From Saprospiraceae bacterium (GTDB lineage Bacteria; Bacteroidota; Bacteroidia; Chitinophagales; Saprospiraceae), in the NCBI GenBank assembly GCA_023299965.1, contig JALZVN010000265.1, forward strand, positions 1 to 8,962: 8,962 nt of DNA, written 5' to 3'. The notes beneath the pieces are model-generated. The model worked only from the letters and a program-made list of their open reading frames with translations. It was not told the origin of the DNA and did not search any database. Within the stretch, counting starts at the first letter, position 1, and each line of letters starts with the position of its first letter. The position numbers and the translations under genes are program-made. Shown here piece after piece: positions 1-5,695 of this stretch.

Positions 1-404
1 CCTTCAGCACTAAGGTTGATTTTATAAACATCTTAGATTGGTGTACAGTATGCGGATAGTCAATATATGTTACTCCTGATAGCGTTGGCTACTAGCTGTT
101 GCAGGCTTGCAACAGTTCACAACCTATTTAGATCCACTGGATCTAAATTGCTTTGCAACAGTTGTTCATCCCTGACGCAAAATATATGTTCTTTTGATTA
201 TATGTTACTCTTGGTGGAGCTACCGAATAGTTACCAATTCCTTTAGCACGACCTAAAGAGGAAAGAAGCAAACTGCATTCTTTCATTACTACAATCCATA
301 TATAGATTATAGAGTATGCAAAATAGTAGGATATTCATAAGGCAGAAGACACTACTTATCGTGATCTCTGCGTATGTTTGCATCTTATTTTATATTACAG
401 ATAT
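1..404. other. Left-edge non-coding stretch
   Basis: No convincing gene is seen here. One plus-strand frame is open from base 3 to a TAG at 57-59 (18 codons). It could be the end of a gene cut by the window edge, but it is too short to judge. The stretch holds a cluster of inverted repeats (82-178), a 12-base exact direct repeat TATATGTTACTC at 64-75 and 199-210 with a further partial copy at 181-190, and a weak hairpin with CTTTAG at 241-246 and CTAAAG at 253-258. A TAnnTTTG-like box, TATGTTTG at 373-380, lies 24 bases before the HAD gene start and could be its -7 element, but no -33 TTG is correctly placed. Confidence 0.5.
82..178 (+). repeat. Multi-hairpin element, probably a dispersed repeat or structured RNA
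   Basis: The closing stem pairs GCGTTGG (82-88) with CCTGACGC (171-178), using two G-T wobbles. Inside are an 8-bp stem CTGTTGCA/TGCAACAG (96-103/108-115, loop GGCT), a 5-bp stem ACAAC/GTTGT (119-123/161-165), and within that a perfect 9-bp stem TTTAGATCC/GGATCTAAA (127-135/139-147, loop ACT). TGCAACAG recurs at 154-161, so the strand at 96-103 has two alternative partners. The 12-base direct repeats flanking the block (64-75, 199-210) could be a target-site duplication. It resembles the element at 8711-8851 in general plan. The pairing is read directly from the sequence; function is unknown. Confidence 0.45.
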
Positions 405-1073
405 ATGCAAGATCAAAAGGACGATTTACGAGACATTCAGTGCGTAATTTTCGATATGGATGGAGTCATTATTGACTCCGAATTCATTCATAAGAAAGCA
501 TATTATGACACCTTTCGCTCTTTAGGTCTTGACGTACCTGAAGCACTATATAAAACAACTACAGGCTCCTCTACTCTGAATGCTTTTCAGAAGTTGGTAG
601 ATCATTATGATTTGGATGAAGATCCTAAAGATTTGGTGGCTAGAAAGCGCCAGTTTTTTATAGACTATTTTCACAATGACCCTAGCCTAAAACTTGTAGA
701 AGGCGTAGAAGACATCATTAAGTATTTTCATAAAAAAGGTAAAACTTTGGTATTGGCTTCTTCTGCATCAATGCCTAATATTGATAGAGTTTTTGACCGC
801 TTCGATCTCAATCCTTATTTCAGTGCCAAGATTAGTGGTGCAGATCTAAAAGAATCAAAACCACATCCCGAGATCTTTGAAAAAGCTGCAACGCTTGGTA
901 ATACTTCTAGAGAAAATTGCATCGTGATAGAAGACTCAGACAATGGTATCACAGCCGCAAATAAAGCTGGTATTTTCGTATTCGGCTACGCAAATCCTAT
1001 GTGCAAAGATCAGACACTAGAAAATGCCGATCAAGTGATTAGTGAGTTCCGCGAATTGAAGAACTTGATTTAG
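405..1073 (+). CDS. HAD-superfamily hydrolase, beta-phosphoglucomutase-like
   Basis: A 222-residue cytosolic protein with all four HAD motifs: nucleophile and acid/base Asp17 and Asp19 in FDMDG (16-20), Ser119 in LASSAS, Lys152 in ESKPHP, and the metal-binding acidic pair Glu176/Asp177 in IEDSDNG. Residues about 21-100 form a small helical C1 cap, as in beta-phosphoglucomutase and sugar-phosphate phosphatases. Length is normal for the family. ATG at 405 is preferred because FDMDG then lies 16 residues in; an in-frame TTG at 378 would add nine residues with no HAD counterpart. The substrate cannot be read from sequence: phosphatase on a small phosphorylated sugar or phosphomutase are both possible. 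The gene stands alone and converges on the lipoprotein gene, 29 bases apart, with no clear terminator hairpin between them. Confidence 0.9.
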   Translation: MQDQKDDLRDIQCVIFDMDGVIIDSEFIHKKAYYDTFRSLGLDVPEALYKTTTGSSTLNAFQKLVDHYDLDEDPKDLVARKRQFFIDYFHNDPSLKLVEGVEDIIKYFHKKGKTLVLASSASMPNIDRVFDRFDLNPYFSAKISGADLKESKPHPEIFEKAATLGNTSRENCIVIEDSDNGITAANKAGIFVFGYANPMCKDQTLENADQVISEFRELKNLI

Positions 1074-1102
1074 TATACTCACTCAACCAAATTCGTTTAT
1101 AA

Positions 1103-1558
1103 TTACAAGGATAGCTTTTCCTTTCCTTCATGATCAAAAGGTACATTAATCCCTACGCCACCTAGATCAATGGTGAGATGACCAGTTACACGGTAGTCAA
1201 TATTTTTTGCTTTAAGAAGATCCTTAAGTTTGAGTTCTTGAAAAATCTCTTTAAGGGGAACAGAACAAATAATCGGCAAGGTGAAATCTGACTTTGCAGG
1301 CATTTTCGTGGACACATCTTGTTTAATATGGGTCGTCTTTTTCCCATTGATGAATACGTCAAAATCCATCGCCTTGATTTGTGCGCCTATAGCATTGGGA
1401 TTATTAAATACTGCATCTGCGTTGAGTTTTACAGAATAAGGCTTCTTTATAGAGAGAGAATTAAACTTGATGTTTTCCACTTTTTTGAAGGTAGGTTTCT
1501 CAGGGGCGGTACAAGACCCTAGTAGCAATGCTGCGCAAAAAACAAGTAAATATCTCAT
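1103..1558 (-). CDS. LEA14-like (LEA type 2) lipoprotein
   Basis: A 151-residue protein with a lipoprotein signal peptide: a short basic start, a hydrophobic stretch and the lipobox LGSC with Cys16 as the lipidation site. The mature part resembles the water-stress/LEA type 2 (WHy) beta-sandwich: alternating strands, the typical NNPN turn at 52-55 and a paired strand ending DFDVFINGKK. Such single-domain LEA2 lipoproteins are common in Bacteroidota and are presumably anchored in the outer or inner membrane facing the periplasm; their role is not established. ATG at 1558 is supported by the signal peptide beginning there and by a well-formed promoter just upstream. The gene is transcribed alone and converges on the HAD gene. 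Confidence 0.8.
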   Translation of the reverse strand: MRYLLVFCAALLLGSCTAPEKPTFKKVENIKFNSLSIKKPYSVKLNADAVFNNPNAIGAQIKAMDFDVFINGKKTTHIKQDVSTKMPAKSDFTLPIICSVPLKEIFQELKLKDLLKAKNIDYRVTGHLTIDLGGVGINVPFDHEGKEKLSL

Positions 1559-1572
1559 AAGTTATTTTGATA

Positions 1573-1603
1573 CAAATGTACCGAAGTACATACATATTAA
1601 CAA
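1573..1603 (-). promoter_or_regulatory. Bacteroidota-type promoter for the LEA14-like lipoprotein gene
   Basis: On the minus strand, TTG (1603-1601) and TACATTTG (1580-1573) are separated by exactly 20 bases. This matches the flavobacterial consensus TTG-N17-23-TAnnTTTG for the main sigma factor. Transcription would start near 1567, leaving a short leader of about 9 bases before the ATG at 1558. The match is direct; activity is inferred. Confidence 0.65.
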
Positions 1604-1793
1604 GTTCAAACTAATACCAATTGTATTATAAAATTATCTAAAAGATTTAGAATAGAAATGGCTGATATCAAGATGACCGCCCGCTGCGTAGCAATATTGG
1701 TCCAACGGATTAATATAAGAAGGGACCTGTCGAAAATTGGAGACAGTATGTAAGATCTCCGTATGATATCCTTAGCTATCGTGAGCATTTCTA
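1604..1793. other. Non-coding stretch, possible remnant of a repeat or mobile element
   Basis: No believable gene is present. A minus-strand open frame (1788-1606) and a plus-strand frame (ATG 1658 to a TAA after 1752) both lack a recognisable domain. Base composition shifts from AT-rich (1611-1656) to mixed (1660-1745), with short inverted repeats GGTCC/GGACC (1699-1703/1723-1727) and GGAGA/TCTCC (1739-1743/1756-1760). The stretch directly abuts the REP-like palindrome. From memory it resembles dispersed intergenic sequence of marine Bacteroidota; I could not verify this. Confidence 0.3.
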
Positions 1794-1841
1794 ACCTGCC
1801 TATGCCGGCCGGCGCAGAGACCTGACTACCACAGGCAGGTC
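1794..1841. repeat. GC-rich REP-like palindromic repeat
   Basis: ACCTGCC (1794-1800) and GGCAGGT (1834-1840) form a 7-bp inverted repeat around the perfect 10-base palindrome GCCGGCCGGC (1804-1813). A second pairing, GACCTG (1819-1824) with CAGGTC (1836-1841), competes with the first. The element is far richer in G+C than its surroundings, as is typical of repetitive extragenic palindromes. ACCTGCC/GGCAGGT repeats of this kind are, as I recall, common between genes in many Bacteroidota. There is no trailing T-run, so it is not a standard terminator. Confidence 0.55.
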
Positions 1842-1864
1842 GGTCATTTATATCTAAATATGTG

Positions 1865-1896
1865 GGTAATGTTATAGTTCAATTAGTATAATTACC
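1865..1896. promoter_or_regulatory. AT-rich inverted repeat upstream of the nitroreductase gene
   Basis: GGTAATgTTATA (1865-1876) is the imperfect mirror of TATAATTACC (1887-1896), with one extra base and a 10-base centre. It ends 84 bases before the nitroreductase ATG. The size, symmetry and position suit a binding site for a dimeric regulator, but it could also be a weak hairpin. No regulator gene lies next to it. Confidence 0.3.
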
Positions 1897-1980
1897 TTTA
1901 AGGTCTATCAAAGACTAATTTATACACTTAAAATGATACATTTTAGTCCTATAATAGAAATTCAATTCATAAAAAAGATA

Positions 1981-2706
1981 ATGGAAAAAACAGTTACAGA
2001 AGCAATTGCTTACAGACGCTCAGTAAGAGTATATAAAGAAGATGCTATAGAAGTAAAAAAGGTAAAGGAGTGTTTAGTCAATGCTTCTCTAGCACCCAAT
2101 AGCAGCAATCTTCAACTTTGGAATTTCTATCATATAACAGATAAAGAAACGTTAAAGAAAATGACTGTAGCTTGTTTAGGACAAAATGCAGCAAGAACAG
2201 CTAAACAAATGGTGGTCGTAGTCGCGCGGAAAGATCTATGGAAAAAACGTGCTGCAGCTAACTTGGCTGTTATAAACAAAAGCGATTCTTCAACAATGAG
2301 TGAGAACGAATTACGAGGTTTGAAAACGGCGCAGACTTATTATGGCAAACTCATCCCTGCTATCTATACAGACTTTTTAGGCATTTTAGGTATGATCAAG
2401 TATCTGATCTTTCAAGTTGTGGGTTTATTTAAGCCGACCTATAGGCAAGCACGCTTAAGTGATATGCGTATTGTAGCCCATAAATCTGCAGCTCTTGCAG
2501 CCCAAAATTTCATGATTAGCATGGCCGCTATTGGCTACGATACTTGTCCTATGGAAGGGAGTGATACTTTGAGAGTGAAAAAGATTTTAGGTTTGCCAAG
2601 AGGTGCTGAAATCAATATGGTGATTAGTTGCGGAATTAGAGATGCAACAGGTGTTTGGGGAGAGCGATTTAGAGTTCCATTTGATGAGGTGTATAAAGAG
2701 ATATAA
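1981..2706 (+). CDS. Nitroreductase family protein (FMN-dependent NAD(P)H oxidoreductase)
   Basis: A 241-residue protein of the FMN-binding nitroreductase fold. The N-terminal flavin signature is clear: AIAYRRSVRVY (8-18) with the Arg-Arg-Ser that contacts FMN phosphate, and APNSSNLQLWNF (38-49). The C-terminal flavin region is present as the GYDTCPMEG turn (185-193) and GVWGERFR (224-231). These enzymes reduce nitro groups, quinones or enones using NAD(P)H; the natural substrate is unknown. Residues 132-158 hold a hydrophobic insertion (LGILGMIKYLIFQVVGLF) that probably covers the active site or dimer face rather than spanning a membrane. ATG 1981 is chosen because the motif begins soon after it and an A-rich leader precedes it; an upstream ATG at 1933 would add 16 unconserved residues. 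The gene stands alone. Confidence 0.88.
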   Translation: MEKTVTEAIAYRRSVRVYKEDAIEVKKVKECLVNASLAPNSSNLQLWNFYHITDKETLKKMTVACLGQNAARTAKQMVVVVARKDLWKKRAAANLAVINKSDSSTMSENELRGLKTAQTYYGKLIPAIYTDFLGILGMIKYLIFQVVGLFKPTYRQARLSDMRIVAHKSAALAAQNFMISMAAIGYDTCPMEGSDTLRVKKILGLPRGAEINMVISCGIRDATGVWGERFRVPFDEVYKEI

Positions 2707-3012
2707 AACAAGAATATTGTACTCAATAATAAAGGCACTTTTTTCAAATACTCCTATAGGCTAGCATTTATTCTACTTTCAATAGGTATTCTTTGGTATG
2801 GTAATCCACTCTTCAAATAGTAGGATTCCAGCTAGAATGCATTAAAGACTACTTGTGGACACACCTAATTATCTTCATACATCGAAAAAACGGTATGAAT
2901 CATCGAAATATCACGGCATGATCCAATAATAACCATTAGATTAGTGTTATCGTAAGACATAGTGATACCATTTGTAGTTTAAAATGGCGTAATACTTAAT
3001 AATAGATTGATT
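2707..3012. other. Intergenic stretch between nitroreductase and DUF697-like gene
   Basis: No gene is recognised. Directly after the nitroreductase stop the same frame remains open for 37 codons to a TAG at 2818-2820 and encodes a hydrophobic run (LAFILLSIGILWYG). This may be a remnant or chance. Near 2966-2974, TACCATTTG resembles the TAnnTTTG -7 box with one extra base, 38 bases before the next gene; no matching -33 TTG is seen. There is no terminator hairpin. Confidence 0.4.
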
Positions 3013-3825
3013 ATGAAAGACAAGATTAAAGACAAAATACTCAGTGGATTGAAGGATTCTATACTTGGTAAGAACTCTGCACCTGAAGGAAATAATAAGA
3101 ACGATCTAGCGGATGGCATCATTCGCAACCATACTATTTGGTCTATGGGAGCCGGATTCATTCCTATACTGATCGCAGATATATTTGCGGTATCAGCCTT
3201 ACAACTGGATATGATCAGACAGCTGTGCAAGGTATATGATATTGATTATGAAGAGACCCGAGGAAAGGCTATTGTTACTTCTCTTACGGGAGCTACCATA
3301 GCGCGATTAGGGGCACGGTCAGTGATAAAATTAATCCCTGGATTGGGTTCAATTATAGGCGGGGTGACTGTTTCTATCTTTGCAGGAGCTTCTACCTATG
3401 CATTGGGAGAGGTATTCAAATCTCATTTTGCTTCTGGAGGCACTATTTTGGACTTTGATCCAGAAAGAGTAAAGAAATTCTACAAAGAGAAGTTTGAGAA
3501 AGGTAAAGATATCGCTAAAGAGTGGAAGGATGAAGCCAAAGATGTAGCGGAGGATTTGGCTGCAAAAGGCTCTATTGTAGTTGATGATTTTGTGGACCAT
3601 ACAGCGGATTTGATTTCCGATGACGAAAATGAAGCGATTGAAATAGAGGACGAAAAGGATATCCCCTCTTCTAGCAACGCCTCTCCAGCTACTGAGTTTG
3701 TCAAGAAGGCTTTTGAAGATGACCCTCTTTCTAAGTTGAAAGAACTTGGTGAACTAAAAGCATCGGGTGTTATCACGGAAGATGAATTTGTACGCATGAA
3801 GAAAAAAATCATTGATGATTTTTAA
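3013..3825 (+). CDS. DUF697-like membrane-associated protein with C-terminal SHOCT domain
   Basis: A 270-residue protein in three parts. Residues about 35-140 resemble DUF697 (the C-terminal half of YcjF-type and GTPase-associated proteins), with two hydrophobic segments at about 44-65 and 105-132, the second being glycine-rich (IPGLGSIIGGVTVSIFAGA). Residues 150-217 are highly charged and probably helical or disordered. Residues 239-268 form a SHOCT domain (LKELGELKASGVITEDEFVRMKKKI), a short helical module found at the ends of many membrane-associated proteins. No GTPase domain is present, although DUF697 often accompanies one. It probably associates with the inner membrane; the function is unknown. 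ATG 3013 is preferred over a TTG six bases upstream. A strong terminator follows. Confidence 0.75.
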   Translation: MKDKIKDKILSGLKDSILGKNSAPEGNNKNDLADGIIRNHTIWSMGAGFIPILIADIFAVSALQLDMIRQLCKVYDIDYEETRGKAIVTSLTGATIARLGARSVIKLIPGLGSIIGGVTVSIFAGASTYALGEVFKSHFASGGTILDFDPERVKKFYKEKFEKGKDIAKEWKDEAKDVAEDLAAKGSIVVDDFVDHTADLISDDENEAIEIEDEKDIPSSSNASPATEFVKKAFEDDPLSKLKELGELKASGVITEDEFVRMKKKIIDDF

Positions 3826-3847
3826 TATCAATAGTTGTTCTAAGTTT

Positions 3848-3881
3848 AAAAAAGCAGTCTCCTTTCAGGGGCTGCTTTTTT
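3848..3881. terminator. Bidirectional intrinsic terminator
   Basis: AAAAAAGCAG (3848-3857) pairs perfectly with CTGCTTTTTT (3872-3881). The stem continues through CTCC/GGGG after a one-base bulge and closes on a five-base loop. It carries a T-run on both strands, so it can stop transcription of the DUF697/SHOCT gene from the left and of alkB (ending at 3898) from the right. Confidence 0.85.
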
Positions 3882-3897
3882 ATTGCTTGATTTCAGA

Positions 3898-4428
3898 CTA
3901 TTCCGTTTTCATTTGTCTAAAGGTCAAACTTATACGCCCACGTTCAGAGACCACTTTCGGAATAGCATGCTGCCATTCTTCTTGAATAGATATTGGCATG
4001 TAAATCAATGAACCCGGTGTAAGTACATAATTGAGTATCTCTGTTGGTACCTTTTTTCTTCTAATCTGAAAAATTCGGGTATCCCCAACACTCAAAATGG
4101 CGACACCAGTCTCTGATTCCAAAAAGTGAGTCGTGTCCGCATGCCAGCCCATTTTTGATTTTCCATCTTCGTAAAAATTGAGAAAACAATTGTTAGGTTT
4201 AAATCCTATGACTGGCTCTAATTGATCACTCAACTCTTGCATAATAGGATGAAAGGGATCAAGAGAACGATTTTTTTCTGACTGAGCGTAAGGCTGCCCA
4301 AAGCTTGCTGTTTTTCTAGCTCTCATACTATCGTCCCATCTTATACTCGAACTAAGAAGACTATATATGTCTTCAGCCTTTTCGAAGAAATTAGGTTTAA
4401 AAATGATTGCTGACTTTATGTCTATCAT
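3898..4428 (-). CDS. AlkB-like 2-oxoglutarate/Fe(II) dioxygenase
   Basis: A 176-residue protein with a complete AlkB/ALKBH2-type catalytic core. The iron ligands are His96 and Asp98 (GWHAD) and His154 (EWQHAIPK). Arg165 and Arg171 in RISLTFR are the 2-oxoglutarate-binding residues, and Asn84/Tyr86 (LNFYEDG) precede the HxD motif as in AlkB. SVGDTRIF (113-120) and LTPGSLIYMP (136-145) are the usual core strands. The family repairs 1-methyladenine and 3-methylcytosine in DNA or RNA by oxidative demethylation, releasing formaldehyde. The protein is cytosolic and shorter than E. coli AlkB (216 residues), with only a brief N-terminal nucleotide-recognition part. It has no ada-like neighbour. It shares a terminator with the convergent SHOCT gene; no clear promoter box is visible upstream of 4428. 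Confidence 0.9.
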   Translation of the reverse strand: MIDIKSAIIFKPNFFEKAEDIYSLLSSSIRWDDSMRARKTASFGQPYAQSEKNRSLDPFHPIMQELSDQLEPVIGFKPNNCFLNFYEDGKSKMGWHADTTHFLESETGVAILSVGDTRIFQIRRKKVPTEILNYVLTPGSLIYMPISIQEEWQHAIPKVVSERGRISLTFRQMKTE

Positions 4429-4631
4429 AATAAGTTATTCAGAATAATACGTTTTAAATATTCAATTAGCGTGTTATCACAAATTTCACAATTTACCTGA
4501 TCAATCTGTGAATGAAAAGAGATATAAAAGCAATAAGCTCAAATGCTTTTTTACCTTTTCCAGCCAACACCAGCGAAAGATAAAAAAACAGAACAGCTTT
4601 ATTACTTTTTTACTGCACATCTTGATTTATA

Positions 4632-4813
4632 ATTTCGGGTATAATAACGAGGAATTAGAAATAGAGGACGAAAAGGATACCCCCTCTTTTGAAGATGATC
4701 CGATTCCCGATTTGGAAAAACTTGGTGAACTAAAATCATTGAATGTAAACACAGAAGATGAACTTAAGCGCGTGATGAAAAAAAAATTGATCATTTTTAA
4801 TATCAATAGTTGT
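4632..4813 (+). pseudogene. Decayed partial copy of the DUF697/SHOCT gene 3' end
   Basis: This stretch repeats the 3' end of the gene at 3013-3825. Bases 4658-4679 match 3640-3661 without a mismatch, and 4793-4813 are identical to 3818-3838, including bases beyond the original stop codon. The shared protein segment reads IEDEKD, then FEDDP, LGELK, TEDE and MKKK. The copy lacks 14 codons in frame (original 3671-3714 replaced by two bases) and has a net one-base loss near the poly-A run at 4777-4786, which pushes the frame past the old stop to a TAG at 4817-4819. The conserved SHOCT Gly-Val-Ile-Thr has become Asn-Val-Asn-Thr. The open frame back to a GTG at 4508 has no recognisable content and no promoter. 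Weaker similarity may extend upstream to about 4620. Confidence 0.75.
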
Positions 4814-4857
4814 CTTTAGATTGAAAAATACTCCATAAAAGACCTTCCATTTTATTT

Positions 4858-5580
4858 TCAATCCAAAATCATTCTTCCGAATGAGGAGGGCACATGAAAA
4901 TCTGGGTTCGTTGTTTTAGGGTCTACCCACGCACTCCATTTTATAGTCCCTACTCCATCGGTAAGATCAATACAATGACCGCGATACAAGCCTATTTGTA
5001 TTTCTTTGTTTTGAAGTACACCTAGAGAAGCTAAGGTTTCGAGCTTAAATTTCCCCTGCAAGGTGTAATATTCATCATGGATTTCTGTTTGAATTGCTAA
5101 GGAATCCGGCCACTGCCAACTTCTATCAAAGTCTCTATAGTGGACGGCCTTATAGTCTAAAACACGACCTAAGGGATCCATCTCTAAAACATAGTAAGGA
5201 TTCATATTGTCATCAGAGCGAAAGAATATTTCTACTCGTTCCGAATGTATGACTTCTAATTTATGGTTTGTGACTACATGCATTAAAGGTTTAGGTCCTT
5301 CAGCAACAAATCGGAAATAAATATCTATATCATCATAATAGGCAGCGAAAGAAGTAGCTGGAGTATCCTCCTCTTTCCAAGGATAAGTAAAGTCCCTGCG
5401 TTTGGCTATACTTTCCCAATTTACTAATTGCTTTATTTTAGGAATAGAAAATTTCTTCATAAATATGTTTATACGGTCTTGTAAGCCTTGTGAAGGTAGG
5501 TTTTCATTTTCTTTAAAAAAAGAAGGCTTGCTTTTTTTTAGGAATTGAGGAGGAGGTATTTTTTTATGATTGGTTAACAT
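4858..5580 (-). CDS. CBM9-like carbohydrate-binding domain protein
   Basis: A 240-residue protein whose residues about 42-240 match the DOMON-like type 9 carbohydrate-binding module seen as a stand-alone protein in Bacteroidota. Characteristic stretches are FTYPWKEEDTPAT (64-76), ERVEIFFRSDD (114-124), EMDPLGRVLDY (133-143), a Trp-rich SWQWPDSL (154-161) and the closing PDFHVPSSFGRMIL (226-239). No signal peptide is visible, so it is predicted cytosolic, or its N-terminus is mis-set. The first 40 residues are Lys/Pro-rich and not part of the domain; Met41 (ATG at 5460) is a serious alternative start since the domain begins there. The ligand is unknown. The gene is divergent from the Asp-box gene, sharing a 115-base spacer in which TAGCATTTG is a near match to the -7 box. 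Confidence 0.75.
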   Translation of the reverse strand: MLTNHKKIPPPQFLKKSKPSFFKENENLPSQGLQDRINIFMKKFSIPKIKQLVNWESIAKRRDFTYPWKEEDTPATSFAAYYDDIDIYFRFVAEGPKPLMHVVTNHKLEVIHSERVEIFFRSDDNMNPYYVLEMDPLGRVLDYKAVHYRDFDRSWQWPDSLAIQTEIHDEYYTLQGKFKLETLASLGVLQNKEIQIGLYRGHCIDLTDGVGTIKWSAWVDPKTTNPDFHVPSSFGRMILD

Positions 5581-5627
5581 CGATATCAAAAGAATATGTC
5601 CGAGTCAAATGCTATTGTCCATCAGCC

Positions 5628-5659
5628 TTTGGTTATAATATTCAAAAATACTACTTTTA
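5628..5659 (+). promoter_or_regulatory. Probable promoter of the Asp-box repeat gene
   Basis: TTTG (5628-5631) and TACTTTTA (5652-5659) are 20 bases apart, matching the Bacteroidota TTTG/TAnnTTTG arrangement with one mismatch (final G to A). Transcription would begin about 30 bases before the ATG at 5696. Confidence 0.5.
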
Positions 5660-5695
5660 GATTCACAATTTTCAAAGTGCTTTAGTAGTATACCT

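Noticed and set aside
3..59. 18-codon open frame at the left edge as a gene end
   Set aside because: Too short to tell from chance, although its stop lies shortly before the left folded element, as on the right edge.
205..275. A stretch with GGTGGAGCTA resembling the reverse complement of a tRNA 3' end
   Set aside because: No T-loop (GTTCGA), anticodon stem or acceptor pairing can be built around it.
1606..1788. 60-codon minus-strand hydrophobic frame as a small membrane protein
   Set aside because: No ribosome site or promoter, no recognisable family, and it lies in a repeat-like region with biased composition.
3480..3812. 110-codon minus-strand frame, serine-rich
   Set aside because: It is the antisense shadow of the charged C-terminal half of the DUF697/SHOCT gene; no domain or start signals.
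4508..4819. A 103-codon open frame as an intact gene
   Set aside because: Only its second half has meaning, as a deleted and frameshifted copy of the SHOCT tail; the first half looks non-coding and the start would be GTG without promoter or ribosome site.
4819..4863. Inverted repeat GATTGAAAA/TTTTCAATC as a terminator
   Set aside because: The loop is 27 bases, the stem is AT-rich, and the right arm overlaps the end of the CBM9-like gene.
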